DNA of 64,000 nt from Straminergon stramineum (GCA_963920665.1 OY987266.1:9367001-9431000); one strand, 5' to 3'. Positions 24,899-36,607 are shown, numbered from the stretch's first letter. Numbers and translations are program-made. Notes: generated by a model from the sequence alone, not told the origin.

Positions 24899-26655
24899 GG
24901 CCAAGGTGAGTTGACCCCTTCATTGCCCTGAAAGTGGATGGATGAAGGGGATGAGGGGGGCATTCCCCGCCTGTCCTAGACCTCCTTCCCATCCAACCTA
25001 CCTTCCCTGCGCCCCCCTCCCTGCAACCCTCCTCCATGTATCCTCTTCCCTACAATCTCCCCTCCTCCCTTCTGTAATTTTTCTTTTTCTCATGCATGAT
25101 TTTTTTTTTTGAATTTTTACTAATATTATTTCTTCTGCTAATAGAAACTTGGAATGCAGATATTTGAAAGCAAAAAAGCCATATCACATGAATAATTGTG
25201 AGGATTCTTGAGTATCTAATGTAAGAAATGCAATCATGATTCTCAAACAAGCAAGATTGACATTAGGGTTTGGAAAATTAGAGCTTTATAATTTGAAGGA
25301 GGAGGAGGATTACTTCCTCCAAACATTAAATCTAAAACTTACTCTCGACAAAGCTTTCTAGCCCTAATTTGTCTTGCACTCATGCTTCCACCCAAAATTC
25401 TTTTTTTGTAAAGGTGGATTCACTTCTATTTAGGATGCAAAATATTTGATGTTAAGTGCTTGTAATGTTACAATGGGAAGAAGGCTAATAACGCAATCAT
25501 TGAAAAAGTATTCCATTAAAGACACATGAATAGAAATAATTCTTGATAGAATTGTAAATAATTATAACCCTTAAAGTTCCATGACTATCATACTTGTCTA
25601 TTAGGGTCGGAAAAAATAATTCTAGACACTGGTTCCATAACTTTTAGGGGGGAATATTTTCAACAAAAACAAATTTATATGTACAAAGTACAACTTTTAA
25701 AGGAATGCTCTTATTTTAAGATTTGCCAAAAAATTCCAACTTTAATTATATATTGAACATGAAATGGCTACTTTGATAGTGGAGTGCTATACTCTATGTT
25801 TAACCAAAAATCATTCCAAAATTGTCAATTCTAATGCAAAAAAATGTTTTTTTGAGGGGGGTGGAGAGATGAAGGTAGAGATACCCAACCATATGATCTT
25901 GTATAAAACTAGTATAAAAGTGTGTGGAATACTTCAAATTTAACATTCCACCACCTCAAGTATGAAGATTAATTAAAGCCAAAGCATTAGTAGTGATAAT
26001 AAAATGCAAAATTATTTTGAGAAGACCTACAGAGGTTCAAATAACTAAGGATACAAAGCGAATTTAACTTAAGATACATTTTAAAGTTGAGGCTCCAATG
26101 CTCCATTTAATCCTTGTCACTGTAATTAGTTGTGAGAATGCATTATATCTAATCCTCTGCAGAGATCGTCTATGAATTTTTGGCTTTTTGGCTTGAAATT
26201 TGAAAATCATTGAGAATGGCTACTCATTGTTTCAAACTGATCCAACTTGATCCAATCTGCAAAATAATTCATGGAATGAGGCCAAGTAGACTAGATAGCA
26301 TGGCTTCAAGAGAACTAATTGCAATCTGAGGGATGCATTTTGAGTTGATTGCACTTAAAGTCCTTCGAACATTTTGTAGTAAATTTTCAAGAAGTGATTT
26401 TGTACCTTATTCAAGTACAACTAAAACCCTAAACCCAAATCTGAAGCAATCTAATACAAAAACCACACTTACACTCACATTAAATATACATACCTCATTG
26501 CCAAAATGTCACAATAGACACTCCAAACTTCAAATTATAGATCCTACTTCTGCAGAGATCTAGATCTACATTTCATAGAGCTTCGACAAGATAGAAACAA
26601 CTCTCCAAGATTGAAATCAAGCATCCGAAAGCAGAAATTCAAACATTTGTAGCAA

Positions 26656-26745
26656 TACGGTGAGAGCATTCCGATTTGTGCTTTGAAAGATGGTGAGGAG
26701 CATTCCAATCTATGTTCCAAAACACGGTGAGGAGCATTCTAAAAC
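26656..26745. repeat. ~34-bp tandem repeat, 2.5 units
   Basis: Three occurrences of GGTGAG(G)AGCATTC lie about 34 bp apart (near 26660, 26692 and 26726), each followed by a related stretch such as CAATCTATGTTCCAAAACA. The repeat lies inside the 2.3-kb inverted-repeat element. Confidence 0.75.
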
Positions 26746-26837
26746 AACAACAAAAATGTCTGGTGAGGGAAGACGGGAAGGGATGGAAGAAGGTCGCAGG
26801 AAAGGTAGGTCAAATGGGAAGAACATCAAGAAACTAA

Positions 26838-27078
26838 CCCCCCATTGCATCAATACTGTTGCAATGGTTGAACAATCCAATATTGAAATAGGACTGTTGC
26901 AATACTGCAACAGAATTGCAATAGTACTACAATAGTACATTTTCAGCAAATCTACAAAAGATGTACTGAAATGTATTGTTGCAATACTATATGCAATATT
27001 GTGACAATCCAATTTCCATATTGGATTGTTCAACCATCGCAACAATACCGCAACAATATTGATGCAATGGGGGGGGGG
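26838..27078. mobile_element. 241-bp foldback (MITE-like) nested in the larger element
   Basis: The left arm CCCCCCATTGCATCAATACT ... GGTTGAACAATCCAATATTG is matched by the complement of the right arm, CCCATTGCATCAATATTGTT ... GGTTGAACAATCCAATATGG. The right arm has one extra ~13-bp TATTGTTGC-type block. The middle is rich in TTGCAATA motifs. It can form a long hairpin and has no coding capacity. Confidence 0.75.
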
Positions 27079-27439
27079 CTTTTTCCCTCAGAGATCTAGA
27101 CAGACAGGGAATGGCCCCTTCATCCCCTTCATCCATCCACTTTCGGGACAATGAGGGGGTCAATTCACCCTGGCCAAATTGGGCCCCGTAGGGTAATTTT
27201 TTGGGTTATCTGTGGTAAAAGTAAAAAATATCACCTATTTCGAGCTGTGTCCAAGGTATGTTCAAAATCTTGCCCAGCAAATTTGGGGTCTCTGATTGCA
27301 AATATGAATTCAGGATTTGCAAAAAAAATAATGTGCATAAAATAAAAAATTCCTACGTTTTCCCCAAGGTAAATCTGCCGCAGCGGAGCCCAGTTCGAAT
27401 GGAGGATTTAACGTCCTCCGTGGTCCATTAGAGTGGAGA

Positions 27440-27448
27440 TTAGGGTTT
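27440..27448 (+). promoter_or_regulatory. Telo-box-like TTAGGGTTT upstream of the ESSS gene
   Basis: TTAGGGTTT lies about 63 bp before the start codon. Telo boxes are common in leaders of plant housekeeping and mitochondrial-biogenesis genes, which fits a complex I subunit. Confidence 0.5.
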
Positions 27449-27510
27449 GGGGGAAGAAGAATCTCAAAACATCCTTCCATTGTTTTTCTACCCAATTTTG
27501 TGTTGTAGCG

Positions 27511-27831
27511 ATGGCGCGAGGAGGTGGACTAGTGCGCAGTGTGCTGCAGATGCAGCGACATCGGGGCGGCAGCGGCGGAGGAGGGGGCAGCAGCTGGTTC
27601 GCGCCCGGCACACAAGAAGGTCCCAACGGCGTGCTGTTCGGGGAGACGCCCCTGGCACCAGGGCAGAAGCGCAAGTGGGAGGATTGGGAGGCCCCGTACT
27701 ACATCACCGGCATTCTCACCACGCTCATGCTCACGGTCGGACTCACGGCCAAGCCCGACACGCGCATCGAGACGTGGGCGCACAAGCAGGCGCTGGAGCG
27801 TTTGGCCGCGGCTGAGGAAGCCGAAGCTTAG
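27511..27831 (+). CDS. Mitochondrial complex I ESSS subunit (NDUFB11-type)
   Basis: An accessory subunit of the membrane arm of mitochondrial NADH:ubiquinone oxidoreductase. The 106-residue single-exon frame has a basic, Gly/Ser-rich N-terminus (1-28) suited to mitochondrial targeting. Next come GPNGVLFGETPLAPGQKRKW and EDWEAPYYI (38-65), the family signature. One membrane span follows (about 62-80), then the matrix or intermembrane tail TRIETWAHKQALERLAAAEE. Plant ESSS proteins share the GPNG..LFGE, KWEDWE and IETWAHQ(K)ALERL blocks. Start: ATG at 27511 opens MARGGGLV; the frame is open upstream to 27433 but those residues look like leader. GC content is far higher than in the surroundings. 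Three decayed copies of the 3' half follow. Confidence 0.92.
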   Translation: MARGGGLVRSVLQMQRHRGGSGGGGGSSWFAPGTQEGPNGVLFGETPLAPGQKRKWEDWEAPYYITGILTTLMLTVGLTAKPDTRIETWAHKQALERLAAAEEAEA

Positions 27832-27993
27832 TTAGGGTTTCGGGTTTCGGGTTTTGATTTGCATTCGACGTTGTTAGTGGAATGTGCAGCGAGATGCATA
27901 GGCCTCTCTGATAGGTAGCTGTAATTCTCTTTCTCCGAGTTGTGAATAGGAATTTACCCTAAACCCAGGAGCTGTGCTAATAATTTCGATGGC

Positions 27994-28115
27994 ATTCTCC
28001 ACATGGTCACGCTCACGATCGGGCTCGCGATCAAGCGCGACATGCGCATCGAGACTGGGGCGCACAAACACGCGCTGGAGCGATTGGCAAAGGCCGAGGA
28101 AGCCGAAAGTAATAA
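27994..28115 (+). pseudogene. Partial tandem copy 1 of the ESSS 3' half
   Basis: It begins GGCATTCTCCACATGGTCAC, matching the gene from residue ~67, and continues in frame to RIETGAHKHALERLAKAEEA, ending in TAG. The first half of the gene is missing, so there is no start codon of its own. The conserved Trp of TWAHK is Gly. The 3' UTR is copied too. It is probably not functional unless spliced to something upstream. Confidence 0.8.
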
Positions 28116-28245
28116 TTAGGGTTTCGGGTGTCCATGCTGCTTCGTCGTAGTTAGTGGAATGCACAGTGGGATGGATAGGGAGCTGTAATTTCCTTCCCCG
28201 AGCAGAAATTGTCTTGAAATCCAATAGTTTTAGCATATACTTTCG

Positions 28246-28359
28246 ATGTTATTCTCATCACGGTCATGCTCACGAGCTCGCCCGGCACGCGCATGGAGAC
28301 TTGGGCGCACAAGCAGGCGCTGGAGCGATTGGCCGCGGCCGAGGAAGTCGAGGTATGAT
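28246..28359 (+). pseudogene. Partial tandem copy 2 of the ESSS 3' half
   Basis: It reads VILITVMLTSSPGTRMETWA then HKQALERLAAAEEVEV and a TGA. Several codons around the end of the membrane span are deleted, but the frame survives. Like copy 1 it lacks the 5' half of the gene and carries the duplicated 3' UTR (GATTCTCTTTCTCCGAGTT). Confidence 0.8.
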
Positions 28360-28691
28360 TAGGATTGCGGGTTTCGATGCTGCTTCGGCGTAGTTACAGC
28401 GGGATGCATAGTTCACACTGTTACGGAGCTGTGATTCTCTTTCTCCGAGTTATGATTGAAATTTACTCGAAATCCAAGGGCAGCCCAACTAATTTCGATG
28501 ATTGAGTGCTTGACTTCACGTCTTCGATGTACCGGATTGATTCCTGACATGTTCAAAAGGGACGCCTTTCATTTGCGGAGTAGAGGATACTGTTCCTCAA
28601 GGTGCTGCTGAGTTTAGTTCACGAGGGATTACGTTTGGATGTTTCATTTCTTCAACCAAAATTCATGGACCAGTGTGGGTTTCGGTTTATA

Positions 28692-28880
28692 GCAAGCGCT
28701 GGAGCGATTGGCAGCTGCAGAGGAAGCCGAGGCTTGGGTTTTCGAATTTGATGAGGTGATGTTTTACTGGTTAATGGAAATCTCAGCGTGATGCATATGT
28801 CTCACTTGTAGAAAGCTGTGATTCTCTTTCTAAGGGTTCTGAGAAATTCTAGGCAGCGAAAATTATATCGATGTTTGAGG
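28692..28880 (+). pseudogene. Partial tandem copy 3 of the ESSS 3' end
   Basis: Only QALERLAAAEEAEA and part of the 3' UTR remain. The stop codon is lost (TGG in its place), so the frame runs on for a further 18 codons to TGA. It is the most decayed copy and lies ~380 bp from the previous one. Confidence 0.7.
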
Positions 28881-30429
28881 TTAATCTCCTCTGCAGTTTT
28901 TTCTTTCACATGTCATTGAGTCGCCCCATTGATTCCTGATGTGTCCACAAGGGATGTCCGTAATTGTCGGGGTAGGGAAGTGCCTGCTCGTGAATGTGCC
29001 ATTTTTTGTAATGCTGCTGAGATCAGTAGGGCGGTGTTTGGGCCATTACGTTTGGATGCGCCATTTTATTGTATGAATCGGTACGTCTGGATGTGATCTT
29101 ACATTGGGAAGATCTTTATAGAGTTGTTGAAAGATCACTTTGGGACAATCATCAAGCTTTCTTGAGATCAAACTATTTGTGATGATTTCTTATGTGAGTG
29201 AGAGGTTGTATATTTTTGAAGGGAATCTAAATAACTCTATTTTTCATGATTAGTGGTTGGAGACATTTTCGAAGGAAAAGTAAATGACTTCATGATTAGT
29301 GGTTGGAGCGACTTAGCCAAATAAGTCTTGTAATGGTATACACTGAATTTGCTAATTGAAGGTAAACCAAATATATGATAAAATTAATTTTTGGCAACTA
29401 GGATCATGTCTTTAATGATTTTAGTACTCTTGACTTCAATTGTTTTTTATCAATATTGATTCACCATAGTGCAACATTAAAGTGCATTGAATCTAAGAAA
29501 AGAGAGTACATTCAATCTTCTTTAATGACATGAAATTCTATCATTTATTATAGCATTTAAAACTATCTAGTAGTAAACATTATGGACTTCAAGTAATCAT
29601 AGATTGAGGTGATCAAAGGACAATTTTTCTCTTATTGGATACTTGTGTGACGGTTGGCATTCTTTTGATTAGTGAAGGGTTTTTAAACAAATGGTCATAT
29701 GATTGTAAGTAGGAGTTATAAGGTTCATGGATACACCTCTAAGTTTCATGAATAGACACCTTTTAGATTTTAGTGGCTACCAAGGAAAATTACCTTCATT
29801 TCTAATAAAGCATAAATACCATTGCCCTATTCAATGTACAAGGAGAAAATCTCGAGGTGTTGCATGTTCGACCATACATTTCAGATTGTAAACACCTTCT
29901 TCCTTCCCTTCTTATGCTTTCAAGTGAATAAGACAATTTTTACATTTATAGTTTTGAATTGTCTTCATATTTTGATATTGTTTGAATTTAGAAAGCCAAT
30001 TTTTTGTCTAATTATGTGCATTCTTGTTATTAATTCTAATGGATTTGGTAGTATTAAAGTCATTATAAATTTTTTAGTGGATGTTTTTTTAATACTCCTT
30101 CATATTGGTTTTGTTAAAGTGCTTGGTTTTTGACCTAGTGAGTATTTCCATGTTGAACAATAATCCCTTTTCATGCTTCCTGCTTTCTCAATTGCTCCCA
30201 TTCTCATCATATTTCAATACTTTGGTTTTTGTTTCTTTTATTGTATAGTATTTGTATTACCTTTCATTTTCATTTGTTGGACACGTTGTAGAGGTATGTA
30301 AAATTCACAATTGTGTAAGGGGACTTTCCATACTAAATAGTGTATTGTAAATGTCGTGCAAAGTCAAGCAAGGACAAGCCCTCGAGAAGGAACCTAGTGT
30401 TGCAAGTTGCAATATAGCACTTCTACAAT
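28881..30429. other. Intergenic DNA, mostly AT-rich
   Basis: No gene seen. A 104-residue AT-rich frame at 29822-30133 is hydrophobic and low in complexity and has no recognisable domain. Confidence 0.5.
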
Positions 30430-31740
30430 ATGTCAGGCCCAACAAATGAAGTTATCATAGCTCCTTCACCAATTCACCCAACTTCACCAACTAATATTGC
30501 TTTAGCAGGTGATACAACTTCATCTACTGGTATACCTACACTAGAAAAAAAGCATTGTAATCTACAACGTTGCATAGAGAATGGAAAATGTAATTGTATT
30601 TTAGGCAATGAGAAATGCAATAAGGAGAGTTGCAAGTGTGACACAAGTTGTGCTTGCAAGTCCACAAACTTAGGTAGGTCACTCCCTTGTAGTTTAGGAA
30701 CCATGTATGAGAACAAGAAAGTTAACGCACATATTCATGGAATATAATACATAATTAATGGATTTTCTAACATTATATTCTAAATGAATTTATAAAATCT
30801 ATTTTTTTCTAATTGCAACATAACTCTCTCTTCCAAATCTAACTAATAAATATCCTATATTTTTTTCACAGTGTTCTCTACTATGTCTACAAGTAAGTCA
30901 ACAAATAAAGAAAAATTGAATTTTATTGGAAAACATACTATTTACCAAAGTGCATTCTTGTAGATTGTGTTGATGGTTCATGCCAGCTTTCAAAGCCTAC
31001 TGCCCCCACAAATGTTGGTATAGGTGCCACTGGCAAATGCTTGGAACTTAAAGGGCTAGTGAATTGTGAAGGCAAAAGCCCTCCAAAGGAAAATAAAGAG
31101 CAATGTCCACTCTCAGGTACATGTGATGGCTCCATGGGAGACACATCTTTAGTGGTATGGCAACCAAATCAAGGATCTCTAGAATCACCAACTACAGGTG
31201 ATATTTATAATGTTTCAGTCCAAGCTTTTAAGGCAATAATTGTGTCTCTAATGCAATGACTAGTCAAAAGAGGATTATAGTCCATAATCTCTTCGATTGT
31301 TAGCCCTTAGATCAACTAATTAGTACACAAATTTGGATGTTCTTTGATTGCCATAGAATGGACTAGATAATAAAATCGACAATTAGGCAACTCCACTCAG
31401 ACAAACATTATTGGGCATATTGTCAAGTCATTTATAATCCCTCTTGAGTTCTTGATCTTCTACTTGAGGTTCAAAAGTTAGGAGTAGAATCTAATACCTC
31501 TACATGTGACAAAACAATTGGTCATGTTACTTGTTATGATAGCAAGGCCCTTGAATGGATGCATAGTTTGAGGATATTCTTTCCTTAATTTTTTTAGCAT
31601 TTTAGCCAATATACATGAGTGTACTTTCATTGGGAGATTATTATAAAGCTAGGGAGAGATTCCTTTGGGACCCAGGAACCAAGTTTTATCACTTATTGTA
31701 TGAAAACTTTTATACAATGATTCAAAATGAGAAGATGTAG
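30430..31740 (+). pseudogene. Decayed Cys-rich coding region, family unknown
   Basis: A frame at 30430-30747 encodes MSGPTNEVIIAPSPIHPTSP and then a cysteine cluster, CNLQRCIENGKCNCILGNEK and CNKESCKCDTSCAC, with spacing C-x4-C-x5-C-x-C. A second open stretch near 30960-31259 has CEGKSPPKENKEQCPLSGTC. A third near 31640-31740 reads YKARERFLWDPGTKFYHLLY then ENFYTMIQNEKM. These could be exons of one gene or remnants of a transposon-encoded protein. Stops and shifts separate them, and base composition matches the surrounding repeats. The Cys cluster is vaguely like metal-binding CXC proteins, but I cannot assign it. Confidence 0.35.
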
Positions 31741-31949
31741 ATCACTATAGGTTAAACTAGACAATCTCATTTCCATTCGAAGATCAATGGCCACAATCAT
31801 CTACCAAGTCATGCTTACACACAACCACCAACTTGTTAACTTACTAATTGAAGTTCAATCAAGTCTATTAGAAGAGACAAGCTACTATTTTAACAAGAAT
31901 TTGGACAGTAGGAAATGGATTCAACATTTGGGATTTTTTTTTAACTATA

Positions 31950-32160
31950 CCAACTATCTTCCTTCAATTCCCCTATTGGAACCACTTTTGTCAAAAACCT
32001 AGTCCATATTTTTTCTCTATTTTTTACTCCAAATAGAAAATTAATTGATTTTTTCACTTGTTTTTTCTTTCTAATGTTTTCAAATTACAACCAAGTTTTG
32101 TCCCAATTCCACCATCTAACAATGAACTAACCACTGATTCTCCCCAAACATTGGATGGGT
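31950..32160 (+). repeat. Dispersed repeat, copy 1 of 3
   Basis: Shared blocks CTTCCTTCAATTCCC, GTTTTCAAATT(A/G)CAACC and AATTCCACC..CTAAC recur at 56340-56550; a shorter diverged copy is at 55310-55470. All are in the same orientation. This copy lies just upstream of the HAD hydrolase gene. Confidence 0.75.
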
Positions 32161-32303
32161 TCCCTAATGTGTATGAATGAGCAATCATCCATCTTTAGAA
32201 GTAAAGTGATAGCAAAATCTCAACCTTGAAAGCAACCCTATAATAGAAAAAAGTTCCGCATTTTGCAGAGCAGAAGGGCGAAACTCTTAACAAAAGAGAA
32301 GAG

Positions 32304-34724
32304 TTGAAGCCTTGTGCGCATCCCACGGAAGATTCACACAAACAAGAGGAGCACCAGAAACTGTGTTCTCCTCTTCCCCAGGGAGACAAGCTGAAAGCCA
32401 TCTTGTTCGACATAGACGGAACAATTGCAGACTCCGATCCCATTCATTTCTTGGCCTTTCAAGAGATTCTCGCTGAGGTAAGCAAATGCAATTCTCGCTG
32501 TTGATAACAGTAATAGGGGTTTTTTCAGTTAAGAAAATTGTTTCCGTAACGTTTAGACGAGAAGATCGATTAAGAGTTTCTATTTTCAACAATCCATTGA
32601 GGCGGAAAATAGAGAGTATATTCCAATAATTTCAATGACAGAAGTTTCAAAATGGGATTAGAATTCAGAGGAATGTTGCCTGAAGTTTCTTAGAATTTAA
32701 TGTTTTTCTCACTTTCTATAGAATGTGTGAAGATATTTAATTTCTTCAAGTAGATTGTACCTGTAGACAGTGTAAGCTTTAAAGGTGAATGATGATAGAA
32801 CGGGTGCAGATATATGGATGCAGGAAGGCTACAATGGAGGAGTGCCCATCAGTCATGAGTTCTTTATTCGTCAGATGAGTGGCAAATTGAATTACGTTAT
32901 AGCTGAAGAACTTATGCCTGAAATGGAGGAGAAAAAAAGGATCGAAATGATGGATAGAAAAGAGGTTCGGTACCGAGAGTAAGTTCAAACAGTATCTGAT
33001 TAATATGCACATGCTCACAAACTACAGTTATCATGATCAAGAGATTCAGTACTCTTATTTCGGCACTGTTTGAACATTGAATACATTGTGAATCTTCAAA
33101 GTGTTCATTATAGTAGGTATGTACTCAAAACCATGTTCAGAGGGTGTGCAATTTTAGTAACACGGTCAAAATTGGGTGTTGTTATCTTGCATGGAACTAA
33201 GAGTCTGAGCGCAAACTAAAAATCTTGGGAGTCGAACAACCATGAAATTTAACAGAAAGCTTGTGGATTGGTATTACCAGGCTAGCAGCCCAGGATCTGT
33301 TGCCCATACCTGGGTTCCTTCAATTCTCTGAGTATGTAAAGAAGCGAGGGCTTCGTCGAGCAGCAGTTACAAACTCTCCGAGACTGAACGCCGAGCAAGT
33401 AATAGTGGCATTGAAGATTCCCGATTTCTTTGAAATTGTGGTGGTGGGGAGTGAATGCGACAACCCTAAACCCTATCCTGATCCGTACTTGAAGGCCATC
33501 AAGTTCCTTGGTGTAGAACCAAGCCAATGCTTTGTCCTTGAGGTAACAACCTAAAACACAACTTTTAGGAAAAATGACGATTTCTCAACCTTTTTGACAT
33601 CATTGTAAGAGAATCTTGCTTACGATTCATAGAGAGATCACCTTAGTACGGTGAGAGTGATCATTCAGAGGCAGTCATTCTATGATACATAGGAAAGTCT
33701 CCATATGATCACAATAGGCAAACTTTCCCATCAATTATAACAAAGATAATTTTTCTCCATGGTGACTTAATAGATCTTAAAACTCTCTAATTCTACCTGA
33801 AACCTTGTGGGATCGATCATGTATTTTGAACGTTTGCATAGAGTAGTACCACAATCTCCACAACCGTATTTCAAAGCCTTTGACAACACTAACTATTAAT
33901 GGCGTTAAGTGTAATCTTGTCCTTTCCGTCTCATTTGTTGATGGTTTTTCTTTTTAAAATTCTCTCGATTTAGAAACATGGAATTAATGTTGTAATGTAC
34001 CCGTAACATTGTTGAATTCCAGGTCCTTTCTGTGATGGTACTAGATCTAGCATGTTCCATTCAGTTTTGAAAACCAAAAAACTTGCTTTACAAATTTTAG
34101 AAGAAATTAATAATTGCTCTAAAACAGACAAGGCAAGTCATTTGATTTGATGTCATACCATTGACAATGCTGCTGTAGACCATCATATTCAAGTGTCCCT
34201 GCTTTGCTCTTCTCTCCCTCCTGCCACATTCAAGAATGAATGCCTTATTGCTTTTTGCCTTTTTCTTTTTTCTTTTCGTTGTTCAGTTTGAAATTCGTGC
34301 TTTTTGCATAACTTCCATTCGTTTCCAACAAACGACAAAGCTTCTTGTAATTTCATATTTTGTTGATATAAATTCTGATTTTTTTTCTTTGAAACAGAGG
34401 GCCTTATCATGGTGGGATTGAGATCGATCGAATGATAAAACCTTTTGGGTTGTTTTGGCGGTTGTTTCTCAGGATTCCCCATCCGGCATAAAAGCCGGAA
34501 GGGCAGCAGGCTCCCCCGTCGTCGGCTTGCTCACCGGCCACCCAGGTCCCGTCTTGCGAGACAACGGCGCCTCCGTTCTCATCCAAGACTACCATGACTC
34601 CGCGCTCTGGATTGCATTGGGAGAGGAGGTCGGTGCTGGCAATGTCTGTTCGCAGGGGCACGATTCCACCCCATCAACTGGAGTCCCGCCTCCTGTGACG
34701 CCTGCAGTATCTGCATTGATTTGA
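32304..34724 (+). CDS. HAD-superfamily sugar-phosphatase-like hydrolase, four exons
   Basis: Exons 32304-32477, 32824-32978, 33281-33542 and 34473-34724 join with matching phases (0, 2, 0) to give 280 residues. All four HAD motifs are present: nucleophile loop LFDIDGTIADSDP (Asp36, Asp38), motif II AAVTNSPR (Thr140), motif III Lys in CDNPKPYPDPY (Lys173), and motif IV LE|DSPSGIKAG (Glu197, Asp198) spanning the last junction. A cap domain lies between (GYNGGVPISHEFFIRQMSGK). The sequence order resembles Arabidopsis SGPP-type phosphatases of sugar phosphates and related small substrates. The C-terminal ~30 residues (CSQGHDSTPSTGVPPP) are not typical. No transit peptide is evident, so it is probably cytosolic. 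Substrate is inferred from family only. Confidence 0.88.
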
Positions 34725-36607
34725 ACCACCGAATTATAGAATCCAAAAATACACTACACTACTGTACGTACGTTACCACAATCCTTTCAGCAATCAACCA
34801 ACAAGAATCAAACTGCAAAAGAAAAATATAAAAAATTGTTTAAAGTTCTTGCTGGCATGGAATCAGATCGATCAGATCATGCAGTGCATGCATGGACTTT
34901 GAGATCGAAAAGTAGAATTGGATATGGAATCTGTGAGCGTTGAGAGAGCAGCTGTCGATCGTCCAATTGAAAGGTTATTATAAGTTATTAAAGTCCTTGT
35001 TTTATATTCTCGAACAAAATTAGATTCATGAACTGGCTGGCATCAATGCAATGCGTTGTTTGTTAAAAAGCGCAGTAACGGACGTGGTCTCGATCAGATA
35101 GACAGTGTCCTGATCGAAACAGTTGTGAGATGATGAGTGTTCAGTTGGACTGTACAACAAGCTACAGTTACTGGTGTAAGTATAGAAAGGACATTTTTGC
35201 AGTCAAACAGGCAAACAAGACCACTTCATTTCAGAGTTTTCGGCGAAATATTGTCAATGGAATCAAGTGATCCAAACGTACGAGCTCCCACCGTCCCAAA
35301 ATGATTGTCCAGAAATGATTGTGTGCTTCTTCAAATTTAGTTACAAATTAAAGACACATTTGGCATGAAATAGTCGGTATGTTTCATACAATAATTAACA
35401 ATTTCAGTTACATGCAGACACAATTCATGAAATAGTCAATTTTAGTTACACAAGTTGTTCACAACAACCTCCACATATTCAAGCTGCTTACAAGGAATTT
35501 AATTCTAAGCTAACTTCACGAAATCTTCACATGATGGTACAAAGACAAGATGGAAAACCAATGCGTTGTTATGCTTAGTACTCATTTTCATTGAGAATTC
35601 TTATACCAGAGGGTGATTTATCATGTGAAGTTGTAGTCTCAACATTCCCACTTTAAGCAATTCATGCTTCAAGTGTGATATTGTTGTTTTTGCAAACCAC
35701 ACTGCAAATCAAGAGTTAATCTACCTATCTAAATTCATTACTTTACCAAATTCTTGAATTTTGCCTTAATTAATCTTGCAAAAAGTTTGTCATTGAGCAA
35801 TCATTTTTGGATGGATAGAGTACAAGAGCTTAGTAATTGGCTTGGAAGGATGGGCCCATGACCATTGATTTCAAGCCTCATTGTCCATGACTTTATTTTT
35901 TTCCATTTTGCAACTAGATGTAAATGAAAATTTGAATATTTTTATTCTTCAAAGAGGAAATCATATGTCTACTATAAATCATAAAATTTTGAATTTGGGG
36001 GGGAAGACTGTGAATTACTATGACTTTTTGAAATTATTGTGAATTTTTTTAAGCACTAAATGAATAAAATTCATTTCAAATTTACTAAATATATTCTAAA
36101 ATCTGAAATTCTAATCATAGATGTATATTATAGTGTATAACATCATGGTATAAACTAAAATTACCATGCCACTCTAAATTTATTGTAAATCCAAAGTTCA
36201 TATTGCTGTAAAATATTGATATTTATAAATTCTTCAAAATTTTATAATTGGAGTAGAAATTGCAATTGATAAGCTTCACTTCATGGGTTAGTCTCAAATT
36301 CAAAAAGATCATTTTTATGACTAAAATTCACATCAAGAGTACATAACAAGAAATGGTCAAAATACATTATAAGGGTGATCTATGGATTAAGCATCTTCTT
36401 CTTTAGAAAAGTCAATAATACCATAATCATGAAAGAATTTGCAGTACTATTCATAGAAACCCAAATACCTTCCAAAAAATTGGATGAAAAAATGTTTCTT
36501 TCCATCATATAGTCTTAGGTGAAATCATTCAAATGGACACTTGATGTCTGCACCACCGTTCCAGGGTTAAAACAAGAAACATTTTTCATGATACCCCTTA
36601 AACAATC
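34725..36607. other. 3' flank of the HAD gene and AT-rich DNA
   Basis: The first ~500 bp is mixed in composition and may include the 3' UTR. The rest is AT-rich without a gene or a repeat I can delimit. Confidence 0.5.

Larger units (their letters stand above)
24899..27175. mobile_element. 2.3-kb element with ~80-bp terminal inverted repeats
   Basis: The left end (24899-24985) reads GGCCAAGGTGAGTTGACCCC ... GAAAGTGGATGGATGAAGGG ... CATTCCCC. The right end (27095-27175) on the opposite strand reads GGCCAGGGTGAATTGACCCC ... the same GAAAGTGGATGGATGAAGGG ... CATTCCC. Arms are roughly 80-87 bp and highly similar. The interior is AT-rich and holds no transposase-like frame, so the element would be non-autonomous. 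No target duplication is obvious, so superfamily is undecided; long arms would suit a Mutator-like element. It ends about 335 bp before the ESSS start codon and so may lie in that gene's promoter. Confidence 0.75.

Noticed and set aside
27529..27783. 84-residue minus-strand frame opposite the ESSS gene
   Set aside because: Antisense shadow of a GC-rich coding exon.
29822..30133. 104-residue Phe/Ile/Leu-rich frame
   Set aside because: A hydrophobic frame of this sort is expected by chance in T-rich DNA; no motif or codon-use signal.
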